Assembly (NCBI GenBank): GCA_944322725.1
Contig: CALUPU010000013.1
Location: 1 to 44,359, forward strand
Source of the DNA: Candidatus Gastranaerophilales bacterium
GTDB lineage: Bacteria > Cyanobacteriota > Vampirovibrionia > Gastranaerophilales > Gastranaerophilaceae
Length of the DNA stretch: 44,359 nucleotides
Direction: 5' to 3'
This document shows positions 34,131 through 42,127 of the stretch, in pieces. The notes beneath the pieces were generated by a model that saw only the letters and a program-made list of their open reading frames with translations, had not been told where the DNA came from and ran no database searches. Positions within the stretch are counted from its first letter, which is position 1; each line of letters begins with the position of its first letter. The translations under genes were made by a program, and so were the position numbers.

Positions 34131-35159
34131 TTATTCAAAGTGTGCAGACGGATCTGTCATGCTCAGGAGGTTTTTGAAAGTTTTGATTGCCGATGCTTTA
34201 TGGAAACTCAAAACACCTGATGATACACGGAAAACAGGTGATGTTCTCATCATTCTTTTTTCAAATGTTTCCTGATTGATTTTGCCTTCTTCGAGTTTTT
34301 TTTGATATTTCTTTTTGGTTGTGATGATGTTCAATCTTGGAAGGAAATATCCCAGAGTAGCAGCCATAAATGCAATGCCTCCGAGTTTTACGTATGCATG
34401 TGATTTTTTGGCAAACTGAAGAAGTTTATTATCTTTTACTGTATTTTTCAGTGCGGCTTCAAGTTCTTTAAATGATTCTGAGCCTTCTGCTTGAGATTTT
34501 TTAAGTGCTGCAAGGATTTCATCGTTTTTAACAGAACCGCTGATTGCTTTTAATTTGTCTGTTAAGCCGAGTTTTTTAAATACTTTGGAAAGGCTGCCGC
34601 CATTTTTATTTACTGTTTCCGAAAAGTTTACAACAGGGTTGTCTAATGTTGTAAAATCAGAGTACCAATCGATAATCTGTTTTTGCGAAGCAAAGTTAGA
34701 ACTGAGCATTTTGCCCTGTTTGCCGTATTTGTGAGCATATTCGCCTGTTGCTTTGTCTTTTCCGAATTTGAAAAGAGGTGATTCTGCATTCCCTGCATTA
34801 ACAATAGGCACACCGGTTAATTTTGATACACCGTAAGCAGCGGCTTTGTTCAGCAATGGAGCACCTGCACATGAAAGTGCCACAGCAGGTACGTCACGTG
34901 TTACAACTTCTCTTTTTTCATCGTTGTCACGGGATTCGAAGAATCTTCCGCCAAGCATAAAGAATGTACCTACAATAAAGAACATCAATCTTGTTAATGA
35001 ACCGTTTGGTTCGATATTGCAGGCGTTGCCTACCTGTTCAAAGACTTTTCTTGCCGTGCTGACATTTGCACCTGCGCCAAAAGACGGCGCTGCAGAAGTA
35101 TTGTTTGTTGCGTAATTATTTGCACGATATTGATTGTTGGAGTATGCTTGGATTTTCAT
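34131..35159 (-). CDS. Lineage-specific membrane-associated protein with N-terminal PSFG motif
   Basis: A 342-residue protein beginning MKIQAYSNNQYR, with an Asn-rich low-complexity head ending PSFGAG (residues 25-30). It has two hydrophobic segments, one near residues 50-65 (LMFFIVGTFFMLGG) and one near residues 265-285 (VKLGGIAFMAATLGYFLP), and a helical middle. The start at 35157-35159 has AAAGGAGG inside the end of the upstream gene; a frame open 16 codons further lacks a site. It is paralogous in layout to the upstream gene (306 residues). I know no function; similar short heads are, as I recall, common in Gastranaerophilales proteins. Confidence 0.7.
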   Translation of the reverse strand: MKIQAYSNNQYRANNYATNNTSAAPSFGAGANVSTARKVFEQVGNACNIEPNGSLTRLMFFIVGTFFMLGGRFFESRDNDEKREVVTRDVPAVALSCAGAPLLNKAAAYGVSKLTGVPIVNAGNAESPLFKFGKDKATGEYAHKYGKQGKMLSSNFASQKQIIDWYSDFTTLDNPVVNFSETVNKNGGSLSKVFKKLGLTDKLKAISGSVKNDEILAALKKSQAEGSESFKELEAALKNTVKDNKLLQFAKKSHAYVKLGGIAFMAATLGYFLPRLNIITTKKKYQKKLEEGKINQETFEKRMMRTSPVFRVSSGVLSFHKASAIKTFKNLLSMTDPSAHFE

Positions 35160-35160
35160 C

Positions 35161-36081
35161 TTATGCAGCCTCCTTTGCTTCGTTTGATTGTGTAGCAGGA
35201 GCAGCATTAGTTGTATCCAGTCCGTCTTTTCCGGGGAAGTTTTTACCTGTCTGATAAAGTTTCGGAATAATCATAAGAAAAGCTGATAAGGCCGAAACAG
35301 CGAGAATATTAGTTACGTTTCTCAGGTCTTTTGCTTTTTTATGGAATTTTTCTATAAATGTTTCTGTATTTAATTCTGTTTTTGCAGCCTTTTTAGTGAA
35401 GTCATCAAGGTAATTTGACATATCTTCCATGAAAGACTTGATATTATATTGTTTTTCACCGATTTTAATTGTGCTTGCATTGTCAAGGAACTTTCCGTTA
35501 GACTTGTTCAATTTTGTCATTACAGCATCAGCTTCTTTTTGAAGTTTACCTTTTTTGGCACCTTTTTCAAGCACCTGTGACATTAAGTTTTTGATATTGT
35601 CAACAAGTCCTTTTTCTTTTTCATAGCCGCTGAAAGCTTCTTTAACAACGGTATTAACAAAATTTTCTTTTGTTGCCGCAGCATCTTTAAGGCTTGGATT
35701 TGATATTTTCATTAAACCTTTGAAGTGTTCGAGAACTTTTGTCTGAACCTTTGCGGTTTTACCTCTTAAAATTCCTGCAACAGTCAATACGGCAAGAGGT
35801 ACATAAAAGAATGCCGGACCTGAAAGCAGTTCTCTTACGAGTTCCTCACGTCCTGCTTTGTAGTTGGGATGACCAAGCTCTTCCATGTTTCTTGTATAAC
35901 CTTGAAGTGTACGGGGTGTCATCATACCTACCGTATCAATGGTCAAAAACTCTCCCAAAAATCCGTTGTTTTCGATAAATGTTGCAAGCCCTACGGCTAA
36001 ATTACCGAAAGACGGTCTGTTGTTATTATTGCGATTATTAGTATTTTGTGGTCTAGCGTAACTTACTTGTTGTAACTTCAT
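35161..36081 (-). CDS. Lineage-specific membrane-associated protein with N-terminal PSFG motif
   Basis: A 306-residue protein beginning MKLQQVSYARPQN, with an Asn-rich head and PSFG at residues 23-26. It has a hydrophobic segment near residues 90-105 (FFYVPLAVLTVAGIL), a long helical middle (Lys/Glu-rich) and a second hydrophobic segment near residues 250-270 (NILAVSALSAFLMII). The same order of head, membrane segment, helical region and C-terminal membrane segment is found in the gene that follows 1 bp later. Function unknown. The 299 bp upstream (36082-36380), shared with the divergent DUF2229 gene, is AT-rich with no feature I can name. Confidence 0.7.
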   Translation of the reverse strand: MKLQQVSYARPQNTNNRNNNNRPSFGNLAVGLATFIENNGFLGEFLTIDTVGMMTPRTLQGYTRNMEELGHPNYKAGREELVRELLSGPAFFYVPLAVLTVAGILRGKTAKVQTKVLEHFKGLMKISNPSLKDAAATKENFVNTVVKEAFSGYEKEKGLVDNIKNLMSQVLEKGAKKGKLQKEADAVMTKLNKSNGKFLDNASTIKIGEKQYNIKSFMEDMSNYLDDFTKKAAKTELNTETFIEKFHKKAKDLRNVTNILAVSALSAFLMIIPKLYQTGKNFPGKDGLDTTNAAPATQSNEAKEAA

Positions 36082-36380
36082 TTCTTCCCTACCAAGGTCT
36101 ACATGTTGTTTAATGCATATCAGTGATGAAAATTGCTAATTGTAACGAATATTTTAACATATTTTTACAAATATGTGTACCCTTTACACTTAATTTTTGT
36201 ATTTTTATTAAGTATTGTTAAGAGCGTAGCAGTTGTTTATGAGGTTTTTATCTGCTATATATGTAGTGTTTTGGGTATTTTAAAAATCTTAATTAAATAA
36301 TGGCCAAAATAAGACTTAGCAAAAAAATTTTTGTTTGATTTATAATACTTCTGTATAAAAAAATTTAAAGGAACATTTTA

Positions 36381-37445
36381 ATGCCGGAAACAATGCAAAT
36401 AGGTATCCCCAGAGCCATGTCGTACTACAATTATTTTCCTTTCTGGTACGGATTTTTTGAAGGTTTAGGAATAAAAGTTGTTTTATCGGACAAAACAACA
36501 AAACAGACCATGTCAAGCGGTTCTGCACTTGTTGTTTCCGAGACATGTCTGCCTATCAAGGTTTATGTAGGACATATTTTGAATCTGCTGGAAAAAGGCG
36601 TGGACAAGATTTTCGTGCCGTCTATTCAGTCTATAGACCATAAAATCTATAATTGTTCCAAAATAAGAGGTCTTCCCGACTTAATCAGAAATGTAGTAAA
36701 AAAGGATTTTACTATAGTAGAAGCTACTCTTGATAAGTCTGAAAAAAATCAGGGATTGTATGCTTTTTTGAAAGAGGCTGCAGCTCCGTTCGGCATTACT
36801 GATGAAAAATTAATTAAGCAGGCTTCTAAAGAAGGCTGGAAAGTTATGAACAATTTTAAAATCATGCTTAATTCCGGACTTTCTTTTGAAAAAGCATTGA
36901 GTTATGCAAAAAAAGGACAGGTTGTTATCACAAACAACCAGAAATCTTATCCTATTTCTGTTGCAGTGCTGGCTCACAGCTACAATCTTTTTGATGACAG
37001 AATTTCAATGAAGATTTTTGACAAGCTTGAAAAGCTGGATGTTAAAACATACACATCAGAACAACTTTCTATAGAGCAGTTAAAAGAAGGTATCTGCGCG
37101 CTTGATTCAAAACTTTACTGGGCAAACGAATACGAAATGACAGGCGGGGCCGGACATTTTCTTCAGGACAATAACATTGACGGTATTATTACTATCAATG
37201 CTTTTGGATGCGGGCCGGATTCTATCATGGTTGAGAGAATTTCCCGTGCAGCAAGGAAGTTTAACAAGCCTGTTCTGAATCTTTCTGTTGACGAACAAAC
37301 AGGAGAAGCCGGTTTTGTCACAAGAATCGAGGCATTTACTGACATGCTTTTCCGTAAGAAACGTGCAAGCATTATTAATAAAATTAATATTAAAGAAAAT
37401 GCAAAAGATTCTTCTGAAAGCGCAATAGAAATTTTTAAGCAGTAA
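36381..37445 (+). CDS. DUF2229 protein (CoA-dehydratase activase-related)
   Basis: A 354-residue protein starting MQIGIPRAMSYYNYFPFWYGFFEGLGI, the DUF2229 signature. It also has VVSETCLPIKVYVGHILNLLEKGVDKIFVPSIQS and a later block, GGAGHFLQDNNIDGIITINAFGCGPDSIMVERI, resembling the 2-hydroxyacyl-CoA dehydratase D-component fold. In large activase fusions this domain sits beside an ATP-dependent electron-transfer activase; here it stands alone. The conserved Cys in SETC and FGCGPD may hold an iron-sulfur cluster (inference). A TATAAT lies about 40 bp upstream of the ATG, with no good -35. Confidence 0.75.
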   Translation: MPETMQIGIPRAMSYYNYFPFWYGFFEGLGIKVVLSDKTTKQTMSSGSALVVSETCLPIKVYVGHILNLLEKGVDKIFVPSIQSIDHKIYNCSKIRGLPDLIRNVVKKDFTIVEATLDKSEKNQGLYAFLKEAAAPFGITDEKLIKQASKEGWKVMNNFKIMLNSGLSFEKALSYAKKGQVVITNNQKSYPISVAVLAHSYNLFDDRISMKIFDKLEKLDVKTYTSEQLSIEQLKEGICALDSKLYWANEYEMTGGAGHFLQDNNIDGIITINAFGCGPDSIMVERISRAARKFNKPVLNLSVDEQTGEAGFVTRIEAFTDMLFRKKRASIINKINIKENAKDSSESAIEIFKQ

Positions 37446-37494
37446 CTGCAGGGTCTTTGACTTTACAAATTAAGAAAAATCGGCGCAAAAATTT

Positions 37495-38466
37495 ATGAAA
37501 ACCGAACAGCAAAAGCGTTTATGCACAGAGAATAATATCAGCAAAACAGGATACAGGGCAGTTTTTGTGCTGCAAAGACTTATTGAATCGCCGAAAACCA
37601 GAGAACAGCTTCTGGAGTTTTTTGCCAAAGACCCCATACTGCAAGGCGACATCTCAAAAGATACCGTTACAAATACAATAAATACCCTGAGGCAGGCAGG
37701 ATGCATAATCAGCCGTCCTACACAAAGAACAAATAACATGTATGTTCTTAAGTCTCATCCTTTTAATATACATTTTTCAAAAGAAAATGTGGAGGCGCTT
37801 CAGGCTTTGAGAGAGAGCATTATTACTCTTGAGGACATGCAGCTTTTGATTTATCTTAACAATCTGTACGCTAAGATAGCTTCTCTCGCTCCTGACCTTG
37901 AAACCTGTAATCTGCTTTTGTTTAAGCATTCTCTAAGAGGCATTGATTATAATATACTAAACGAACTTGTTATTTATGCCCGTATAAATAAACATATAAA
38001 TATATGTTATGACTCTCCCGAAAACGGCAAAGAGGATTTAGATTTTGTACCGGAGTATCTGACTTTTGAAAACGAAAAACTGTATGTCTGGGGTTATATT
38101 AAAAAATATAATCAGTTTGCTTTTCTGAGAGTGGATAAAATCAGCCGTGTAAACCTTGTTACCTTTACCCCGGGGGTTGAAAGAATCGAAGAATACGACA
38201 AACCTGTTGTTTTTGTTAAGTATAAGCTCAAAGGCTACAGTGCTATTATGTATTCAGAAAGCGTAGAGGAAATTGTTCTTCAAAACAATCCGAAGCTGGA
38301 ATATCCTATTACCGTAAAAGCAGGTGTGTCTAATAAATTTAACTTTTTTCAAAAAATTCTTTCATACGGCGCAGACTGTAAAATTGTCTCTCCGAACTCT
38401 GTCATAGAGGAGTTTAAGCAGGTACTCAAAAAGATTAAAACAGGATATGAGAATGAAAAATACTAA
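37495..38466 (+). CDS. WYL-domain transcriptional regulator
   Basis: A 323-residue protein with an N-terminal winged helix-turn-helix (TGYRAVFVLQRLIESPKTREQLLEFF, then ISKDTVTNTINTLRQAGCIIS). A central WYL domain has FVPEYLTFENEKLYVWGYIKKYNQFAFLRVDKI, where the name-giving W-Y-L is altered. A WCX-like C-terminal region follows. Such proteins are ligand-responsive DNA-binding regulators; ligand and targets are unknown. It lies 49 bp after the DUF2229 gene and overlaps a paralogue downstream, forming a probable heterodimer pair. Confidence 0.72.
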   Translation: MKTEQQKRLCTENNISKTGYRAVFVLQRLIESPKTREQLLEFFAKDPILQGDISKDTVTNTINTLRQAGCIISRPTQRTNNMYVLKSHPFNIHFSKENVEALQALRESIITLEDMQLLIYLNNLYAKIASLAPDLETCNLLLFKHSLRGIDYNILNELVIYARINKHINICYDSPENGKEDLDFVPEYLTFENEKLYVWGYIKKYNQFAFLRVDKISRVNLVTFTPGVERIEEYDKPVVFVKYKLKGYSAIMYSESVEEIVLQNNPKLEYPITVKAGVSNKFNFFQKILSYGADCKIVSPNSVIEEFKQVLKKIKTGYENEKY

Positions 38467-39358
38467 AATCGCACAGGCAGGATACAGGGTGCTTGAGGTT
38501 TTGAAAGAGCTTGCCAGAAGACCGCTTTCACCCGTAGAGATGCTGAGATATCTCGAAGATACTACGGATTATGTTTTCAGAAAAGAGGTAATGAACAAAT
38601 ACCTCAATACTCTCAAACTCCTCAATATTGATATTGTGAAAGTTAATGATAAATACTGTCTTAACAGCAGTATAGAAGGTATCACGCTGGATGATACGGA
38701 TTTATCTATCATGCTTTTTTTGAAAAAATATGTATCCAGCATCAGCCACGAAAGCCTCAGAAATAATATTGAAGAATCTTTGCAGCTGATGGAAAAGTGT
38801 TTTAATACGAAAACACGTAAAAAGGCAAATTCCAGAAAAATCAGAGCCTACAAGCCCGCAAAACCGCTTGTTATCAGAGATGATAATGTAAGAAAATTTG
38901 AAAAATACTGCTCTGAAGGGTTAAAAATTAAAATCGGATATAAAAAAGATAAAGACAGTTCAGAAGTTATCTACAAAATTTCTCCTGTTAAACTTATGTA
39001 CAAAAGATGTCAGGCTGTTTTAATAGGTTATGATTCCAAGGAAAACGCGTACAAAGAATTTGTTCTGGAGAATATAACATATTCTGAGCAGACTCCGCAA
39101 ATGACGGCAGAGGCAAATCCTTCGGCTGTTCTTTTTAAGCTGAAAGGAAGACTTGCACATGCATACGTTATAAAAAGAGGTGAAGTTATTCTGGAGGAAG
39201 GTTCGGATTTTATTATTGTTTCCAACAAGGGTGAGGACAGAGAACTTTTATTGAAAAGACTTTTAAGATATTTTGAAAATTGTGAAATTCTTTATCCGAA
39301 AGTCTGCCGCGAACGTCTTATTCAACTCGTGGAGGAAATGGAACAAATTTATGCCTGA
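38453..39358 (+). CDS. WYL-domain transcriptional regulator, paralogue of the preceding gene
   Basis: A 301-residue protein with the same layout. The N-terminal helix-turn-helix is AQAGYRVLEVLKELARRPLSPVEML, then RKEVMNKYLNTLKLLNIDI. The WYL-like core is ISPVKLMYKRCQAVLIGYDSKENAYKEFVLENI, again with a degenerate WYL triad. The ATG at 38453 is chosen because AGGA is 7 bases upstream; an ATG two codons earlier is only 1 base from it. The start overlaps the preceding gene by 14 bp and the end overlaps yraN by 8 bp, so all three are co-translated. Confidence 0.7.
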   Translation: MKNTKIAQAGYRVLEVLKELARRPLSPVEMLRYLEDTTDYVFRKEVMNKYLNTLKLLNIDIVKVNDKYCLNSSIEGITLDDTDLSIMLFLKKYVSSISHESLRNNIEESLQLMEKCFNTKTRKKANSRKIRAYKPAKPLVIRDDNVRKFEKYCSEGLKIKIGYKKDKDSSEVIYKISPVKLMYKRCQAVLIGYDSKENAYKEFVLENITYSEQTPQMTAEANPSAVLFKLKGRLAHAYVIKRGEVILEEGSDFIIVSNKGEDRELLLKRLLRYFENCEILYPKVCRERLIQLVEEMEQIYA

Positions 39359-39725
39359 TACCCGTTTTAACAAAAAAACAGGACAGTATGGTGAAGAAGC
39401 TGCCTGCAAATATCTGCAGAGCATCGGTTATAAGATTCTTGAAAGAAATTACAGATATTCACGCAATGCTGAGATAGATATAGTGGCAAAAGACGGCTCA
39501 GATATAGTTTTTGCCGAGGTAAAAACGCGTACCAATCTCGAACATGGACACCCATTTGAGGCAGTTAACCGAACAAAGCTTTTGAATATTTTTAAAGCAG
39601 GTCTTTTTTATTTAAAGAACACAAAAGAACCTTATAAAAGGTATAGAATAGATATAATTTCCGTGCTGGGTTCTGCTCAGTCAGGTTTAAAAATTGAACA
39701 CCTGAAAGATATAAGTATTAATTAA
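39351..39725 (+). CDS. yraN: UPF0102 YraN-family putative endonuclease
   Basis: A 124-residue protein with TGQYGEEAACKYLQSIGYKILERNYR at the N-terminus and the restriction-like core ...AEIDIVAKDGSDIVFAEVKTRT (Asp and E-x-K residues), typical of YraN, then AVNRTKLLNI. The fold belongs to PD-(D/E)XK nucleases; a Holliday-junction-type role has been suggested but is not established. The ATG at 39351 overlaps the previous stop (ATGCCTGA); earlier in-frame starts lie inside the upstream gene. Ends tail-to-tail with the small gene on the other strand (8 bp overlap). Confidence 0.9.
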   Translation: MPDTRFNKKTGQYGEEAACKYLQSIGYKILERNYRYSRNAEIDIVAKDGSDIVFAEVKTRTNLEHGHPFEAVNRTKLLNIFKAGLFYLKNTKEPYKRYRIDIISVLGSAQSGLKIEHLKDISIN

Positions 39726-39975
39726 TTTTTTGAGCAGTTATTGCTCTGTATTTTGCGGCAAGAGCATTGTACTGGTCAGCCTGTGCTACGGCTACGCGTG
39801 CGAGAAGGTCATATTTGGCATTGAGTTTGTCATATTCTTCGCGAGAAACAGTATTTGATGAAAATGCAGGATTGTTTGTGTTTTCAGGAGGTGTGTTTTT
39901 CTTAGTATGCGAAGCTTTCCCGAAATTTCTTAACGGTTGGCATGATATTGTGTTAGCCGAAAAATTGACTCGCAT
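39718..39975 (-). CDS. Small coiled-coil protein with PSFG-like head
   Basis: An 85-residue protein: MRVNFSANTI, a short head with RNFGKA, a Pro/Asn linker (about 25-40), then a coiled-coil helix (SREEYDKLNAKYDLLARVAVAQADQ and on to the end). AAAGGAG precedes the ATG by 8 bases and a near-consensus promoter lies upstream (40020-40048). The head recalls the MK-x-Q...PSFG starts at 34.1-36.1 kb, and residues 45-60 resemble a zipper. Function unknown. Its stop shares bases with the yraN stop. Confidence 0.65.
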   Translation of the reverse strand: MRVNFSANTISCQPLRNFGKASHTKKNTPPENTNNPAFSSNTVSREEYDKLNAKYDLLARVAVAQADQYNALAAKYRAITAQKIN

Positions 39976-40019
39976 CTAAAAATCTCCTTTCACTATTAAA
40001 TTTTTTCTCCAGCTATATC

Positions 40020-40048
40020 ATTATAACTCTTTGTAAATATTTTTTCAA
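40020..40048 (-). promoter_or_regulatory. Promoter of the 85-residue coiled-coil gene
   Basis: On the minus strand TTGAAA (40048-40043), a 17-base spacer, TATAAT (40025-40020), about 45 bp before the ATG. Confidence 0.72.
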
Positions 40049-40153
40049 TAAACTTTACATTGTTAAAGGGATAATATTTTCGGGTAATAAAAATGACTTC
40101 ATCAGTCCGTGTCACTATTTACAAATCAACACCGTAACTCCGGCTTACGCTGT

Positions 40154-40185
40154 CAAAAAAAAGCAAAACCTTTTGGGGTTTTGCT
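40154..40185 (-). terminator. Intrinsic terminator after the sigma factor gene
   Basis: On the minus strand AGCAAAACC (from 40185) pairs with GGTTTTGCT, closing on a loop of CCAAAA, and is followed by eight T (40161-40154). It lies about 100 bases after the sigma stop codon, leaving an unusually long 3' untranslated region. Confidence 0.82.
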
Positions 40186-40285
40186 AAAATAGCGTCACTA
40201 AGGAGTTTAAGATGTCCTAAGAAGAATTTTTCATTCTTCTCAAGTTTTTTGTGCAGCCTTATAAAATATATAATTTCCGGCTAAG

Positions 40286-41269
40286 TTAATTTAGATATTC
40301 TTTTAAATGAGATATTTCACTTTTTTCTTTTAATTTTTTCAATGCAATATTTTCAATCTGTCTTATTCTTTCCTTGGAAAAACCAAGTGTCTTGCCGATT
40401 TCTTCAAGTGTTTTTTTGCTGCTGCCGTTTAAGCCGAATCTGTTTATTAGAATGGTTTTCTCTCTCTGGTTTAAAAATTCGAGCATAGACATTACATCAT
40501 GATTCAAAAATGCTGACTGTGTGGTTGAATCAGGTGAACGGTAACTCTCATCCGCTACATAATCCTCTAACACTAAATCTTCTGCTATCGGTGTATCAAG
40601 GCTTACAGGGTCTTTGAAAATTGCGTTTTTTATGTTTTCCAGTTTTTTCCCTGAAATACCGAGTTTTGCTCCGAGTTCTTCGTCTGTGGGTTCTCTGCCC
40701 AGCTGTGATGTAAGTGCGGCAGAAACTTTTTTATAGAGTCTGATTTTATCTGTCATGTGTACAGGGATTCTGATTGTGCGGGAGTGGTTTGAAATTGCAC
40801 GCACAATAGACTGTTTTATCCACCATGTTGCATAGGTGCTGAATTTGAAGCCTTTTGTGTAGTCAAATTTTTCTGCAGCTTTCATCAGTCCTACAGAACC
40901 CTCCTGTACTAAATCCATAAACAGCACTCCCTGACCGATGTACTTTTTGGCAATGCTCACCACAAGTCTCAAATTTGCCTGAACAAGTTTTTTTCTTGCA
41001 ATACTTGCGTCTTTTGCCTTTCCTTCTTTTATTGTTTTACCGAGTTCCCTCTCTTCTGATGTTTTCAGCAGTTTTACACGTCCTATGTCTTTCAAATAAT
41101 TTTGAAGTATGTCATTCTTTTTGACGATAGTGCTGAAGGTTTCTACTGTCTCAATGCCCGCCTCTTGCGCGCTTTGTGATGTTTCATCCCCAACTTCTTC
41201 ATTTATGAGTTTTTCTTGCGCGTCAATATCCTCAAACGCAATACCATGCGCCAGATTATTCATGGTCAT
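40286..41269 (-). CDS. rpoD: RNA polymerase primary-type sigma factor (RpoD/SigA family)
   Basis: A 327-residue sigma-70 protein. Region 1.2 is [21 protein letters not shown]. Region 2 has [38 protein letters not shown] and [17 protein letters not shown]. Region 3 is [11 protein letters not shown]. Region 4 ends [27 protein letters not shown]. Region 1.1 is short, as in cyanobacterial and related sigma factors; whether it is the principal or a group 2 factor cannot be decided here. Start ATG 41267-41269 with GAGGAA upstream is preferred over the TTG at 41284. A 138-base region (41285-41422) containing promoters separates it from the divergent gene. Confidence 0.92.
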   Translation of the reverse strand: MTMNNLAHGIAFEDIDAQEKLINEEVGDETSQSAQEAGIETVETFSTIVKKNDILQNYLKDIGRVKLLKTSEERELGKTIKEGKAKDASIARKKLVQANLRLVVSIAKKYIGQGVLFMDLVQEGSVGLMKAAEKFDYTKGFKFSTYATWWIKQSIVRAISNHSRTIRIPVHMTDKIRLYKKVSAALTSQLGREPTDEELGAKLGISGKKLENIKNAIFKDPVSLDTPIAEDLVLEDYVADESYRSPDSTTQSAFLNHDVMSMLEFLNQREKTILINRFGLNGSSKKTLEEIGKTLGFSKERIRQIENIALKKLKEKSEISHLKEYLN

Positions 41270-41353
41270 TAATTCCTCGCTCAACTCTTGTAAATCTCTC
41301 TCTTATTTTTTATGACGAAGGTCTTTAAAAAAAGTTTCCTCATACTTTACAAT

Positions 41354-41382
41354 TTGTTTATTTTTTTCGCGAGATATATTAT
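41354..41382 (+). promoter_or_regulatory. Promoter of the 231-residue coiled-coil gene
   Basis: TTGTTT (41354-41359), a 17-base spacer, TATTAT (41377-41382). It lies inside the longest reading frame, which supports the start at 41423 instead of 41312. Confidence 0.55.
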
Positions 41383-41422
41383 TATTGTTAATATATTTAC
41401 GGATGTGCGGATTGAGGTTTCA

Positions 41423-42118
41423 ATGTTCAGCAAAGAAAATATAATAGAGATTTTAAACAGCGAAGATTTGTTTATAGATAACTTTATTCTGGATGCATTT
41501 ATCAAGAACTGGAAGATCGAACCGATATATGAAGATGCACAGGGTGTTGAGTTTTTCGACGAAATGGCTGTTGAAAAAATAAGAAACGGTATTAAACAAA
41601 AACAGCCGAAATGCGAAATAAATATCATGGATAAAGACGAAATCAAACCTGTCGAGATGTCTGTTGAAGTTTCGCAAAACATTGTTGAAGAACCTCAGCA
41701 TCAGGAAAGTTTTGAACCGGAACAGCAAGAGTCTATTGAGGATTTTGATATTGAACAAAAAGAAGATTGTGCAGAAGTATCGGAACTGCCTGTTGCAATT
41801 TTGAATGAAGTAAATAAAGAGGTCGAGAACGAACTCAAAAATGTTACGCTTGACATATCCAACCAGACTCTTGCAGTGCTTGCGGAATCCATTGCAAGAA
41901 AAATTACTTATGATGTTGCTGATTTTATTAAAAAAACGGATTTTATAGAAGATGCTGTTCAGCTTGGCGAATACAAAAAAGATAACCAGATCTTGCTGCA
42001 AAAAGTAGAAGAAATTATCTCCGACAACAAAATTTTAATTAAAAGAATCGAGGAACTTGAAAAAGAGAACCGTTCTTTTGTAAAATTGTTTGGCAACATA
42101 TATGTAAAAAACCGGTAG
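41423..42118 (+). CDS. Unknown protein with helix-turn-helix-like N-terminus and C-terminal coiled coil
   Basis: A 231-residue protein I do not recognise. The N-terminal ~60 residues (KENIIEILNSEDLFIDNFILDAF, then IYEDAQGVEFFDEMAVEKI) look like a MerR-type helix-turn-helix followed by an acidic Glu/Gln-rich linker (about 75-130), a helical segment and a C-terminal leucine-rich coiled coil (NQILLQKVEEIISDNKILIKRIEEL). TGAGG precedes the ATG by about 6 bases. It diverges from the sigma factor gene and is followed 9 bp later by the CCA-adding enzyme. MerR-like assignment is tentative. Confidence 0.6.
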   Translation: MFSKENIIEILNSEDLFIDNFILDAFIKNWKIEPIYEDAQGVEFFDEMAVEKIRNGIKQKQPKCEINIMDKDEIKPVEMSVEVSQNIVEEPQHQESFEPEQQESIEDFDIEQKEDCAEVSELPVAILNEVNKEVENELKNVTLDISNQTLAVLAESIARKITYDVADFIKKTDFIEDAVQLGEYKKDNQILLQKVEEIISDNKILIKRIEELEKENRSFVKLFGNIYVKNR

Positions 42119-42127
42119 AAAACAGAA

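Larger units (their letters stand above)
39976..40285. other. 310-bp intergenic region between the sigma factor gene and the 85-residue gene
   Basis: It holds the minus-strand promoter at 40020-40048, the sigma-factor terminator at 40154-40185, and a second hairpin AGAAGAAT/ATTCTTCT (40220-40240) inside the 3' untranslated region of the sigma gene. No protein-coding frame with a ribosome site was found on either strand; the only short ATG frame (14 codons from about 40093) is unconvincing. Confidence 0.6.

Noticed and set aside
40093-40137. 14-codon ATG frame in the intergenic region downstream of the sigma factor gene
   Set aside because: No ribosome site at proper distance and no protein-like composition.
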